Positions 21,131 through 32,125 are shown, counted from the stretch's first letter. The stretch: 64,000 nt of DNA from Cordylochernes scorpioides (GCA_030710605.1 CP092863.1:58568899-58632898); one strand, 5' to 3'. The notes: a model not told the origin generated them from the sequence alone. A program made the numbers and translations.

Positions 21131-22760
21131 TATTTTTTTTTTCATTTTATTAATCAACCAGGCGCGATATTCAAATGTTGTCCCTATTACAGAATAAACA
21201 AACAAAACAAATAAATTAGAACTTAGAATTAAATAATTAAAAATTTACATTTATTATTCGACAGAGTTCATAATATTTATATAGACAAAGTGGTAGATGT
21301 ATGAAAGTTAAATATTTCAGATCAGGGAAAAAAAACGTTGTCTCACTTCTGCAAAGTTCTGACAATCGTATATAAGGTGAAGAGCAGTTTGTTCAGTTTC
21401 TCCGCTGGAACAATTTGGTGTTTCTGATAGACCTCTTTTATATAATTATTTCTGGAATTTTCCGTGTGATGTGACAAATTGAGTGACTATAAAATTTGGA
21501 TGGAACTGTTTAGGAATTCCGTTTTGAAAATATTACGAATTGTATAATTAGAATAATTATAAAATTATTCATAATAAGTTTTTTCCGCAATTGTTGTTTT
21601 AAATATTTCCCTTGATAAATTTTGTTTTTTCAGTTCGTATTTTATTGATTCATAGTTGAAATTGTCTTTTATGAGAGGTGTATGCGAAAGGAGGTGTGGA
21701 CATTCGTATGATATGGTTTGATATCCATGTACCACTGAGATATTATGTTGTAATGAATGAAATTTCTGTAAAGAGAGTATAGAAGTATATGGATACCATA
21801 TTTCGCTAGCATAAGTGGCTTTCGATCGTATGAGTGATTTATAAATTTCACTTCTTTTCATATAGTCAAATCCCCAAGTTTTTTGCAAATTGAGAAAATA
21901 ATGTTCTTTATTTTGTTGCATTGAGTAACAATATCCTCTATGTGACTTGATAAGGTGATTTGATTTTATTTCTTTTGTTATCGGAGAAAGAGACTCCGAG
22001 TATCTTGATCGGTAATTTTAATACTTACTCCTTTGTGTTTTATTGTTAAATGAGGCTGATTATAATAATAAGTTAAGGTTGTTTTTTTTCGGTTGATAAA
22101 GATAGTTTAGTTTCATCGCACTAATTGTCTATCACATGAAGAAATGCTTCGATTAATTTTCTCAAGTCTATTATATGTGTGGTCCAGAGAACGATATTCA
22201 CGCCATCGGCATACACTACAAGACGAATATTTGATATTTGAATAAGGCGGACGAGGAGGCCGTTGAGGATGACCTTCCAAAGTAACGGAGAAAGTGTTCC
22301 ACCCAGTGGGCATTCTTTGTTTAGTTGTTTTGATACAAGAAAGCCAGCGTATTCAAATATGACTTTACGGTCTTGAAAGTGTGATTCTATCATTTTTATT
22401 TGATCAATGGGGTTCAATTATACTTGGATGCCAGGAGTTGTCAAATGCCGCAGTAATATCAACTAAAAGTAGGACGGCTAGTTGGTTTTGTTTAAATTCT
22501 ATAATGCTTCTAGTTATTTCTTCAAGAGCAGGGATCGTTGAACGTCTCTTCAAGAAAACATGTTGACTTGTTTTCAGCAGGGGAGTAAAGTGATAAATCA
22601 TTTTTCTAGCATTCAATTTCTCAAAGATTTTGGCTAAGTTGGGAAGTAGGTATATAGGGCGATAGGCTTTATAGCTCATACTGTTTGGCTTGCTGAGTTT
22701 GTTGAAAATACCTACTGTGGAGTTTTTCCATGTAAGTGGGGTGTAATTCATTTTTATTTA
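21130..22760 (-). pseudogene. LINE reverse transcriptase, decayed (Jockey/I/R1-like)
   Basis: On the minus strand, 22404-22751 encodes the fingers and palm: NSMSYKAYRPIYLLPNLAKI followed by FEKL, then LLVDITAAFDNSWH with the first catalytic aspartate. 22121-22417 continues with 'LGGTLSPLLW' and VVYADGVNIV, where the usual YADD reads YADG, so a catalytic residue is lost. 21565-21921 is the thumb/RNase H-side region ('IYKSLIRSKATYASEIWYP'). The tail region to 21340 matches the other copy's zinc-binding domain in degraded form. Frameshifts separate the segments. The 5' end with the endonuclease is missing. Confidence 0.85.
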
Positions 22761-22830
22761 TTTGTCAAAGTTTCTTAATAGAAGGAGTTTCATTTGATTA
22801 TATGACCATTTTATTATCCGATTCGATATA

Positions 22831-24190
22831 CAGGTTGATCCAAAAGTCTTGCACAACTTTAAAAATTAATAACTCCGCGAATATTTGTGTTAGAGCAATG
22901 CGGTAAAAACCATTGTGTTCAGGATGAAATGGGATATCTTAAGGCAAATAATGAAAAATTCGAAATTAATATCAATTACAAATTTATTCGCTATATGGCG
23001 CTCTACCAGAATCAGAGATTCAGCGGCCAAATTATTTGATAAATTGAAAATATAACTGATAGATACATATTTTTCCTTTTTGAATACCAGGAAAGAACCC
23101 TAATATTATCAAATGATAAATTATTAAAACACCATTCGCCAAAAGTAAAAGAATTAGATGACGATTTTTAAATGAAATCCGAGATATGTGAAATAGGTAA
23201 ATGCAAATTAAAACACGTAGCAAAAAAATATATATACCTATATATTTTAGATTCGGTTTGTTGGAATCCTCTCCGCTATTTAAATTTCGAAGATAAAAAA
23301 ATTATAATTTTTTAAATTTAATTCTCTTTCAGTATCAATTATTAAAATTTCAAAACTATTTTAGACGCGTAAGATTCTTTTTGAAATTAAATAATTTCGA
23401 ATGCCCTTACTGCAATGGGAAAAATAATGGGAGGGCCTGGCTCATCAGTGGTGAAACCTCCCAGCCATTTCACCAGTTTGATCTATCATACCGTTGTTAT
23501 ATTGCATTTTTCGATCTTCCTTTTATAGCGATACTGTTACTAGACTTTCGGAAAGGTATTATTATATTTATTTTAAATAATTTGAAAAATATTTACCTAT
23601 CTCTGATAATTTATTTTACTCTGGAATGCCGCATTATAAGATAAAGCACTCTTGGTGGAATATTTTATTGCAATTCAGAATCTGCCATTGATGCTTAACG
23701 AGCGTTTCGTACCTTTAAAGGTATTCGAAGTGGTAAAGGACCCATGAATTGCTACTCTCTAAGGCGAATGATAAAAAAAATTGAGAAGACTAGATATTTA
23801 GAAGTAATCCTCGAAGTGGAAGACCATCGACATGCAAGTCAGCGGCTGCTACAGTTTCGCAGAATGTTGAAGCTATTGAGACGTTATCCACGTATGGATA
23901 AGTAAGTGCTCGGCAAGTTTCTCGACAAACGGGGATTTCGTATAAAACAGTTTGGAGAGCACTAAGAATTTTCCTCAGAAAATACCCGTACAAAATTCAA
24001 AGATTCTACATTTTCAAGATTTTGAGAAGCGTCAAGAATTCGCTGCGTGGGTTTTCCTGTAAATTGATATCGATTAAAACTGGCTGTCAAAGGCTCTGCG
24101 GACAGATGAAGCTCACCTTTCTCTAAACGGAGAAGTTAACACTCAAAAGGATAATAAAGGCTGTCCTCATATCTTGACTCTTTTTTTCGC
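22831..24190 (+). pseudogene. Mariner-like transposase relic
   Basis: The left end CAGGTTGATCCAAAAGTCTT after TATA resembles a mariner/Tc1-type terminal repeat. At 23810-24180 the plus strand still reads the helix-turn-helix (SRQTGISYKTVWRAL) and WTDEAHF-like sequence (CGGACAGATGAAGCTCACCTT), which carries the first aspartate of the DDE/D triad. It is followed by a GEVNTQ-like segment, with several stops and frameshifts. The rest of the catalytic core is absent. Bases 23040-23640 do not match the family and may be a later insertion. Confidence 0.65.
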
Positions 24191-25117
24191 GTAAACAGTA
24201 TTTCTTTTTCGTTTATCATTTGCTCACCTCTTATATCGTGCAGACCAAAGTGTTATAACTTCTCGAATAACACTGGTACACACAAATTTACCCCTTATTT
24301 TCAGTTTATCGCTTTTCGCTCATTAGAAGAAAAGCATAAGGAATATTCTCTGTACACCGCTAACTTTAGAAATTTTGTACAAAAAAAATACAAAATGATT
24401 TTACTTCCATATTATTCATACATTTCTTATAGCAAGAAAACCTAATAGTAGTGCCATCATAATATTTTTAGTACAGTATTAACATTTCAAAAAATCGTGT
24501 GTTAATTTTAGCAGTTTTTCAAACATTCAATCTATTTCACAAAACCGCATTTAAAATATATTTTCTTTTTGCTTCAAGTTTTTAGTTGCATTTGTAGCGG
24601 CTACTAAATATCAACTTTTCATATTTTCATCATAAGTTTTAATTTGTTCAATAACTATTTAATTCAAGTATTAAATTAAAATATTCATCTTATAAATACA
24701 GTATATAATGCTCATAAAATATACTTTATTAAAATTATATAAATTAACATTGTTTAATTTAGTTAGAATATTTATGTTTATATAAAGGTTTAATATAATT
24801 TTTCAATGATTGTGTAAATATTCATTGAATTTATCATCATCACTTTTTTGTTTACAAAAATGTTATATGAAAAATAAAGTAATGTAATTGAACGAAATGG
24901 TTGCTCTCATGTTTACTGATCCAATATTTTAATAATCTAAGTTTTATGTTGTAAGAAAATTATACATTGAGAAGAATTATACATTGGTCAACTCGATCTG
25001 GATTGAATGTAAGTAAAAGTCAAGTTAAAATTGATCGAAAAAAAAGGGCTACTTATAAGTATTTTGTAACCATATATTTCAACTAAAAGTATTTGGGAAG
25101 AGAATTTAATAGCAATT
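24191..25117. other. AT-rich spacer
   Basis: Nothing recognised; low-complexity AT-rich DNA with no frame above 60 codons. Confidence 0.4.
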
Positions 25118-25811
25118 ATGGATGTAGAAACTTTAATAAAAAATTTAAAAAGGATTAAAAAAAACTATAAAAGGCATAGAGGAAAATATCGAATCCATTG
25201 TGTCTATGGTAGATATTAATGCAACGAAATGCAAACTAGATTATGCAAATAATGATTTGATGAAAATGAGGGATGTTTTCTTGCAGCACCTTGAGGATGA
25301 TGATTTGAATGACAAAGTGGAAATTTGTATAGATAAGTGTATAAGATTAAAGTTTGAATTAGATTTAAAACATAATGGGCAAGAACCATCTGAAAAAAAA
25401 AAGAAGTTAATTTACATGTTAAAATGCCTAAACTTGAGTTGTCAACTTTCAATGGCCTCCATTTAAAGATCTATTTTTTTCTGCAATTGGTTCTAACTCA
25501 CACCTCATACCTGATATTGAAAAGTTACAATATTTGAAAGGCCAACTGAGAGGCGAAGCCTTAAGACTGGTCAACGCATTTCCAATTACAGCCGATAATT
25601 ATGTTGAGGCTTGGCAAACTTTATTAACAAGATATGATGACCCAAAGGATCTAATTTTCACCCAAATAGATAATGCATTAAGATTACCAAAATTAGCCGA
25701 TGACAACCATAATTCAATGTTTAAACTTCTAGATAGCTGCAACGAAATAATAAGAAGAGTGAAGGTATTGGGTTACCAAATCGATAGTTTATCTGAGGTA
25801 TTTTTCGTCTA
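25118..25811 (+). pseudogene. BEL/Pao gag fragment (DUF1759-like)
   Basis: A frame starting ATGGATGTAGAAACT (25118) and two further frames (25200-25466, 25534-25812) make up a frameshifted gag. The diagnostic part is KLELSTFNG, then after a shift GQLRGEALRLVNAFPITADN and YVEAWQTLLTRYDDP. This is the DUF1759 pattern of BEL/Pao elements ('LP+++L..F.G...' and 'L.GeA...i..fplt..nY..Aw..L..rYg'). It ends abruptly where a minus-strand Gypsy fragment begins. Protease, RT and LTRs are not in the window. Confidence 0.8.
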
Positions 25812-27265
25812 GATCATACAAGATATGCTTGATACTACTTTTGCATTTGTTTCTGGGTGATGGGCACTGGTGAGTAGATGTTTAACATTATTTCTTTCTG
25901 AAAAAAGTTTTAATTTATTACTAAGAAAAGCTGGATTTCTGTCAGTTATTAATATTTCAGGTTTATTAATTTGGAATAAATTTCTAAGACAAGTTATATA
26001 AGAATCAGTTGATACAGAATTTGTTGGAAAAGCCCAAAGGAATCTATTATGGTGATCTACTATCATATGGATACTGTGTCTTGTTGTCCCATAATTATGT
26101 AACCCGCCCAATGTATCTAAAGAAAAAATGTGATTGGTGTGTGTAGCTATTGGCATCTGTTGTAGTGGTCCATAAACAATTCTGTTATCCCTAGACTTGT
26201 TAAACTGGAAACTTTCACAATGTTTGGTGTAATTAGCAATATCCCTAGTCATATCTGGCCAATAATAGTGTGGAGAAATTATTTTAGTCATTTTAGTTGT
26301 TCCAATATGTCCATGCTTTGTATGTACTTTGTTTAATAATTTGTGTCTTAATGTCTGTGATACATAAGCTCTTTTAAAACCCTTTCTAGCAATCATATAG
26401 AGGCCATTTTGTATGTTAATTTTAGCACTACTAATTTGTTCATTTGATTGGTGTTCTTTTAACTCATTATATGTTAGGTAAAATGAGACGGGTGCTCTTG
26501 ACAGCATGTCTGCTTCTATATTATTTGTTCCTTTAATATGTTTAATGTCAAAGCTATATTGAGATGGAATTAAGGACCATCTAAATAACCTACCTTGTGG
26601 GTTTTTTACATTTTTGATCCATTTTAAAGGTAAGTGATCTGTGTGCAAGGTAAAATGTATGTTGTGTAGATATGTGTGAAACCTTTGTACTGAATTAATG
26701 ATAACTAATGTTTCAATTTCTGAGGCAGTATAATTCTGTTCATATGGGTGAAGTTTTCTTGAAAATTAAACTATCGGATGTAAAATGGATTTTTCATCTG
26801 GTTGTTTAAGAACTCCTGCTACTCCTAGACCTGACGCGTCTGTGAATAAATGACATGGTTTTGATGGGTCATAAATATATAGTTCAGGTTGTGATATGAG
26901 CGAATTTTTAAGTGTTTGGAAGGCTTGTTCATGTTTCGCACTCCATAGCCAAGGAGCATTTTTTAACAAAAGTTCATTCAAAGGTGCCCTAATTTGCGCA
27001 AAATGGGGAATAAATTTATTATAAATATTAATTGTACCTAAAAATCTTTGTAAGGTCTTAATATTATATGGTCTATTTAATTTCAAAATTGTTTCAATAT
27101 TTGTGTTATTTGGTGTATATTTTCCTGAGTTAATAGTGTATCCTAAGAATTGTATTTCTTTTTGTGAAAATTTGCATTTATTGAGATTGAGTTTTATATC
27201 CTCTTGTTCGAATATACTTAATATGTCATCTAAATGATGTTGGTATTTATGTTGTATCTGAATCT
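25809..27265 (-). pseudogene. Gypsy pol fragment: RT end, RNase H, integrase
   Basis: Minus strand. At 27090-27265 is the RT palm end (LNLNKCKFSQKEIQFLGYTI). 26766-27086 is the RT connection and RNase H start (RFLGTINIYNKFIPHFAQIR, then LFTDASGLGVAGVL). 25809-26648 is the RNase H end (TDHLPLKW...ADMLSR) and integrase. The zinc finger has both histidines and one cysteine, but the second cysteine is Phe (KHCESFQFN). The integrase core has SLDTLGG and ITDRNPAF, and stops just before the catalytic glutamate. The frame is broken near 26650-26765 and 27087. Both ends are truncated and no LTRs are seen. Confidence 0.88.
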
Positions 27266-27269
27266 TAGC

Positions 27270-27870
27270 TATTACCCTCTCTCCATTCCAACCAAAATTT
27301 ACTTTCTATTTAGTCGAAGAAGCATGGTTTAGCAGTAATGAAGAAAGGGCTGAAACTGCTGCTCAGGTCTTCATCTGAAGAGGCCCGCCTGAGTACCATC
27401 CTCTTTCCATCTGGTCTGACCTTTATGGATTTCAACTGGTCTAACCTTTAAGGTTATCATCCTTCCTAATTTAATATACTATCTTATATCGTGTCCTCCA
27501 CATTTACACTAGATTGTCTTTAAAATAAGCGTATTAAAAAAAATTCCAAAAAAAAAAAATAATCACAAAAATCTATCTTCTTTTATCAAGAGATAAAATA
27601 GAGCAAAAAAATACTTCTATCTCTCCAATTAGCTTTATTTTATATTCGGAAAATTATTATCATGGTTCTATCTTTGCTCTTCTCTATAAAACTTTCTCTT
27701 CGCTTATTCCTTTTTTCACCCAGCCTTTGACGCGTAACTGCCGATGCTTTGCTGGTGATACTTTTAATATAATCTAACTAATTATTTATTACAAAAAAAA
27801 ATAAATAAAACAAACCTCTCACACTTTTAAATTAAATAAAAAAATATATTAATCTTAAAATTCTCATAAC
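27270..27870. other. Spacer beside the Gypsy fragment
   Basis: 27300-27460 contains a short hairpin (AGCAGT...ACTGCT) and GAAGAGG-type words that recall Penelope-like tails but lack a hammerhead core. The remainder is AT-rich. No gene. Confidence 0.35.
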
Positions 27871-27885
27871 TATACTATATATATA

Positions 27886-28250
27886 TATATATGAAAATAT
27901 TGTACAAATGTAATATTGTACTGGAATAAGGTGCATAAATTAAGAAAAAGGCATATCTTTATCGTTCAACTGAAAGTTGATAATGACCAATTCTTTTGGT
28001 CGTTGAGGTACAGCTTGCACCACGCTGATGAGGGCCAACAGCCCGAAACGCGTCCGTGTTTAGCTTTCTTGATTAATCAAGAATTGGTATTTGGCCAATT
28101 CTGGAATAATTAAAAATCAACGAGAATAGTTGATATTTATTCCGATAGATGGCGCAAGCCATCATCAACTCTCAGTTGCACGATAAAGATATGCCTTTTT
28201 CTTAATTTATGCACCATATCCCAGTACAATATTACATTTGTACTATTTTT
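27886..28250 (+). mobile_element. Hammerhead-bearing element, unit E1, with ~85-bp inverted tails
   Basis: An inverted copy of the tail (27893-27978) faces the direct tail (28161-28245); AAATGTAATATTGTACTGG, GGTGCATAAATTAAGAAAAA and GGCATATCTTTATCG recur in reverse complement with few mismatches. Between them lie the body and an intact-looking hammerhead (28012-28065). The left boundary is a (TA)n tract. A second unit follows head-to-tail at 28248, so E1 and E2 form a tandem dimer with an inverted repeat at the left, as in Penelope-like pseudo-LTRs. No protein is encoded. Confidence 0.8.
28012..28065 (+). ncRNA. Hammerhead ribozyme, unit E1 (consensus core, GUC site)
   Basis: Order: outer stem I AGCT (28012-28015), inner stem I CACG (28021-28024), core CTGATGA (28025-28031), stem II GGGC, loop CAACA, GCCC (28032-28044), core GAAA (28045-28048), one-pair stem III CGCG (28049-28052), site GTC (28052-28054), inner stem I CGTG (28055-28058), outer stem I AGCT (28062-28065). 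Every invariant base is present, and stem I has four inner and four outer pairs around an internal loop, which is usual for the loop contacts of type I hammerheads. Cleavage is predicted after C28054. The very short stem III suggests activity mainly as a dimer, known for Penelope and retrozyme hammerheads. Confidence 0.88.
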
Positions 28251-28350
28251 TCATATTGTGTAGCGTTTTCACGCAATTCTGGCCTTAACTACCCGTTTCA
28301 TGGTTTTTCAGGATGCCTTAATGACCAATTCTTTTGGTCGTTGAGGTACA

Positions 28351-28590
28351 CCTCAACTGGCCTCCATCCAGGTTTCTCACCCATCAAGGCGCTGTTTCCT
28401 TGACCTCTCCAGCTTCCTCCCCCCTGCGATGACACCTCCACTGCCAGATCCTAGGATCCATTGCGATGATCCCTGGCCACCCATCCCCAGGCCCCCCAAC
28501 TATGCTTTGTATATATTCCGCTTTATGCGTCCATCGGGGCTCAAAAATCATTCATTTTGGTTAGCAGCCCCGTAAAATAAAGATATTTTC
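28351..28590 (+). mobile_element. 240-bp retroposon with 13-bp target duplication
   Basis: Flanked by TCGTTGAGGTACA at 28338-28350 and 28591-28603. The insert is C-rich in its first 150 bp and ends TTCATTTTGGTTAGCAGCCC, then CGTAAAATAAAGATATTTTC. The same tail occurs at 9236-9295. It has no promoter-like tRNA box that I can see, so it is probably a LINE 3' end or a processed transcript. Confidence 0.75.
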
Positions 28591-28602
28591 TCGTTGAGGT
28601 AC

Positions 28603-28656
28603 AGCTTGCACCACGCTGATAAGGGCCAACAGCCCGAAACGCGTTCGTGTTTAGCT
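28603..28656 (+). ncRNA. Hammerhead ribozyme, unit E2 (core mutated)
   Basis: The same layout as E1: outer AGCT, inner CACG, stem II GGGC-CAACA-GCCC, GAAA, CGTG, AGCT. The core reads CTGATAA instead of CTGATGA (A at 28621), and the cleavage triplet is GTT. The invariant G of the core is lost, so it should not cleave. Confidence 0.7.
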
Positions 28657-28796
28657 TTTCTTGATTAATCAAGAATGGGTATTTGGCCAATTCTGGAATA
28701 ATTAAAAATCAACGAGAATAGTTGATATTTATTCCGATAGATGGCGCAAGCCATCATCAACTTTCAGTTGCACGATAAAGATATGCCTTTTTCTTA

Positions 28797-28799
<3 letters not shown>

Positions 28800-28829
<30 letters not shown>

Positions 28830-30660
28830 ATATGTGTGAATAAAAGTGTATATATATTCTGATAAAATAAATTGATTTCCTATAACCCCCTATTGATTAA
28901 AAGGCGAGTATATACAAAAAGTAAATATATTTTCAATATATAAAATTTGCATATACTATATTAAAAAAGTAAATAGCTTTCTATGTACATATATATATAT
29001 ATAAATGTTTTAAAATAATAGGAATCCTACATTAAGTAAATATATGATAGTGTTTTTGGGATGAACATAGTGATACATGCTTCTTCCTTTGAAATTGTCT
29101 ATGATTAACTATATAAAAACTTGTTTGGAGTTTCCCCCTCAAAGCTTGAGGGTCATTTTTCATTATTCTTGGTAATCAATTTCTCCGCTCTTAGAAATCA
29201 ATCCTAGAAATCCCAAGAGACTACTCCAATCGATGCTTTTCACTGTGACCAGGTGGACTCACTGGGCCTTTTCTTTCACTCTGCTAACTTTTTTGCATCT
29301 ATTTATTATTCAGTTTTTTTCCAATAGACAAATACATTACATGTTATTTAATATCTATAAATAATATATATCTTTTATAGTCTCCGTAATGTAATGATGA
29401 TTAATTGGACATTTAATTTTAATACTTTGAGTGACGGATTAATTTGTGGGACAAAATGTTTTATATCCAATGAAATTAGGAGCTAAATATTCTCGTACAA
29501 ATTTATTTTACTACTTTTAATGAAAACAGTACTACGAAAGTATAAATTTATTTTAATGATTAAAATAGAAATTTCTTCATAATAGAATACGTAATACATG
29601 AAATCGTTTTCAACTTCTAAACGATTGGAAATTCTCTTTTTACATTAATGTGTAAGGTCTATGAAGTAGTCCTATAAATTAAATTATCCAGCATGCACGC
29701 ATATATATATATTATATTATCTAAAATGCAAATATTTTATTTTTTTTTTAAACATATATTTCATTTCCATTGACTGTTCTATATATTTTGACCATAGATT
29801 CAGAACATACCACTTTAATTATTGTTGTAAATATATATGTATAGTTAACCCTGCCTATTTTTTTAAAATTACGATTATAGAATTCATTCTATAAATTTTA
29901 TATTGCTGTGATAAATAATTTTATGTGTAAATTTACTTCATATAATTCAAAATAAAAACTACTGCACCTCTCTTTTTCATCAACAAAACAAAAAATAATC
30001 ATGACACATATATATATTCTCTCTATTTCAAAATATTTAACAGGAGGAATGCAAAAGTTGAAGTCATAATTATTTATAAGCTACAATGACCTATTATCTA
30101 TTAGTATCTCTCAACAATTGGAGAACAAAAGGTAAGTGCATAAAAGCACAATAAGTTAGCGATCTGTTTGTCTAACTATATTCTATATAATATTGAAATG
30201 TAGTAATAGATGACTAAGCAGATCACAATGATAAGACAAAATATATTTTATTTATTACGTCAGCAAAACTAAGCGATTATAATTAAAATTATATAGATAT
30301 AAGGCTAACAGAGTTCTCAGTTGTAAAGTTTGAGGCTATCTCCTCCAAAGGTATTTAACTAAAAATAGGCATCTATGTACCAAAATTTTCGTTATTTTCT
30401 GCTTCACATGACCGTTTTATTTTTATGTTCCAAATAATAATAGATTTATTTATTTTTAATTTGTTTGATTTTGCAATCGTAGATTTTTTTGCCTTCAAAT
30501 GTTGTTTATCTTATCTTATTTGTTATTTTTCATCATCGAATTGTTTATTTTTAAAACACGTTCTTTTTTTATTATTACTTTTTACTAATTTCTAATATAT
30601 ATTTCATATTTATGATTCAATTGTTACATGCATCACATACATTTTATTATAATTATAATT
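28800..30660. other. AT-rich spacer with TA microsatellites
   Basis: (TA)n tracts occur at 28797-28830 and 28990-29003. No conserved frame and no recognised transposon end. Confidence 0.4.
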
Positions 30661-30669
30661 TGTAAATAC

Positions 30670-31215
30670 TTTGTTATAGGTTTTCATTTAAATTTAGCTC
30701 AATTTTTGTGTCTGGTTTTCTTTTTTGCAGTATCTTTCCTAATGTCTTTGGCATTTTTTTTCTCATAAATAGGCTGATATAATTTGCATAATCAATTGTT
30801 GATTATTAAATTTGTTATAGTTTATCATTTAAATTTAGCTCCATTTTGGTGTCTGGTTTTTTTTAACAGTATCTTTCCTAATGTCTTTGGCATATATATA
30901 TTTTTTATGCTTATGCTGTATTTGTATAATCAATTTTTATTACTTAATTTGTTATGATTTTTCATTTGAATTAGCTCCATTTTTGTGTCTGCTTTTTTTT
31001 TTGCAGTATCTTTCCTAATGTCTTTGGCATATATATATATATTTTATGCTTATGCTCTATTTGTATAATCAAATTTTATTACTTAATTTGTAATGATTTT
31101 TCATTTTGTGTCTAACTTTCTTTTTTGCAGTATATTTCCTAATTTCTTTGGCATTTTTTTTCTTCCTATATATAGGCTAATGCTGTATTTGTATAATCAA
31201 TTGTTGATTACTGAT
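30670..31215. repeat. Four T-rich tandem repeats of about 135 bp
   Basis: Four head-to-tail copies start near 30670, 30810, 30948 and 31087. They share TTTGTTAT, TTTCATTTAAATTTAGCTCC, GTGTCTGG, CAGTATCTTTCCTAATGTCT and TTTGTATAATCAA in the same order. No coding potential. Confidence 0.8.
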
Positions 31216-31383
31216 GTATATAGTTGTTTATTTGTTTTGCATATTTTCATTTATAAATTGATCTCATAATTTAGTCTGTGAAAATAAAAATATTGGACGG
31301 GTGACGAAAACACAACTAAATATAGTTGGCTTAATGTTATGTAGTTATGATATATAATTGTTTGTGATGATATATATTTAAAT

Positions 31384-31773
31384 GTGCTCCTGGTCATTTT
31401 ATTTTTAAAATCAACCCTGACCCACTTATATTTATTTTTTTCTATTGTATTTTCATGTACTAAGCGTAATTACGCGAAATTGGCCTTAAATACCCATTTC
31501 TTGGTTTCTCAAGAAGTCTCTGGGACCAAAAATATTTTTGGTCGCAGTGGTACAGCCTACTCCACGCTGAAGAGCGGCAACAGCGCGAGACACGTTCGTG
31601 GATGGCTTTTCTTTATTTATCAAGAAATTGGGTTGGCCAAATATCGGGGAACAGGCTATATCAATGTTTAGTTGATTTCTGTTCTACCAGATGGCGCTCT
31701 ACCTTCTGAAAAGCACATGTGTTCCTGGTCAGGATATGCCTTTTTTATTTTTAATATCAACACCTGACCCACT

Positions 31774-31775
<2 letters not shown>
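31384..31775 (+). mobile_element. Hammerhead-bearing element, unit B
   Basis: Contains, in order, a partial direct tail (CTCCTGGTCA...ATTTTTAAAATCAACCCTGA), a TTTTCATG...TAATTACGCGAAATTGGCC segment, TACCCATTTCTTGGTTTCTC, the hammerhead (31561-31602) and GATGGCGCTCTACC. It ends with a full tail including CAGGATATGCC and ATATCAACACCTGACC, and abuts a (TA)n tract. Same family as copy A, about 90% similar in the body by eye. No protein. Confidence 0.75.
31561..31602 (+). ncRNA. Hammerhead ribozyme, unit B (core mutated)
   Basis: CACG, CTGAAGA, GCGG, loop CAACA, GCGC, GAGA, CACGTT and CGTG. Two lesions are seen: GAGA for the invariant GAAA, and GCGG:GCGC with a stem II mismatch. It should be inactive. 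Confidence 0.7.

Positions 31776-31779
<4 letters not shown>

Positions 31780-31811
<32 letters not shown>
31780..31811. repeat. TA microsatellite
   Basis: (TA)n lies between hammerhead units B and C. All hammerhead units here abut such tracts or short TA-rich sequence. Confidence 0.9.
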
Positions 31812-31814
<3 letters not shown>

Positions 31815-32125
31815 AAAAAGCAATAGAAAAAAAATAGGTCAGGTATTGATATTAATTTTATTTTTATTTTTTCATCATGTGTTAAGCGTATTTAAGCAAA
31901 TTTGTCCTTAAATACCCATTTCTTGGTTCTCAGTGTGGTAGAGCCTACTCCAGTAGAGCGAGTTCGTGGATAGCTTTTCTTGATTTACCAAGAAATAGGG
32001 TTGGCCAAATATTAGGGAACGGGCTAAATCAATGTTTAGTTGATTTCTGTTCCTTTAGATAGCGCTCTTCCATCTTTAAAGCACATGTGCTCCTAGTCAG
32101 GATATGCCTTTCTTAAAAATATCAA
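31812..32125 (+). mobile_element. Hammerhead-bearing element, unit C, ribozyme deleted
   Basis: It starts GTGAAAAAGCAATAGAAAA, with an inverted partial tail (GGTCAGGTATTGATATTAA), then the body (TACCCATTTCTTGG, ...GAGCGAGTTCGTGGATAGC, ...TGATTTCTGTTCC). It ends with CAGGATATGCC. The CTGANGA and GAAA parts are lost by deletion near 31945-31960; only the 3' strand, TTCGTGGAT, remains. Confidence 0.65.

Larger units (their letters stand above)
28248..28797 (+). mobile_element. Hammerhead-bearing element, unit E2, split by a retroposon
   Basis: The second tandem unit begins TTTTTTCATATTGTGTAGCG, and reads ATGACCAATTCTTTTGGTCG like E1. It is interrupted at 28351-28590 by a retroposon and resumes with its hammerhead at 28603. 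It ends at the TTTTTCTTAA tail against a (TA)n tract. Without the insertion the unit is about 310 bp. The 5' segment, starting TTGTGTAGCG...ACGCAATTCTGGCCTTAACTACCC, matches the corresponding part of unit B (31455-31500), which shows that the two subfamilies are homologous. Confidence 0.75.

Noticed and set aside
27340-27420. Possible hammerhead near the Gypsy fragment (GAAGA and GAAAC words)
   Set aside because: The order and spacing do not give CTGANGA, stem II and GAAA; only a short AGCAGT/ACTGCT hairpin can be drawn.
30670-31215. Intron series, because each T-rich unit has TTTTTTGCAG
   Set aside because: The CAG recurs because the unit is a tandem repeat; no coding exons flank it.
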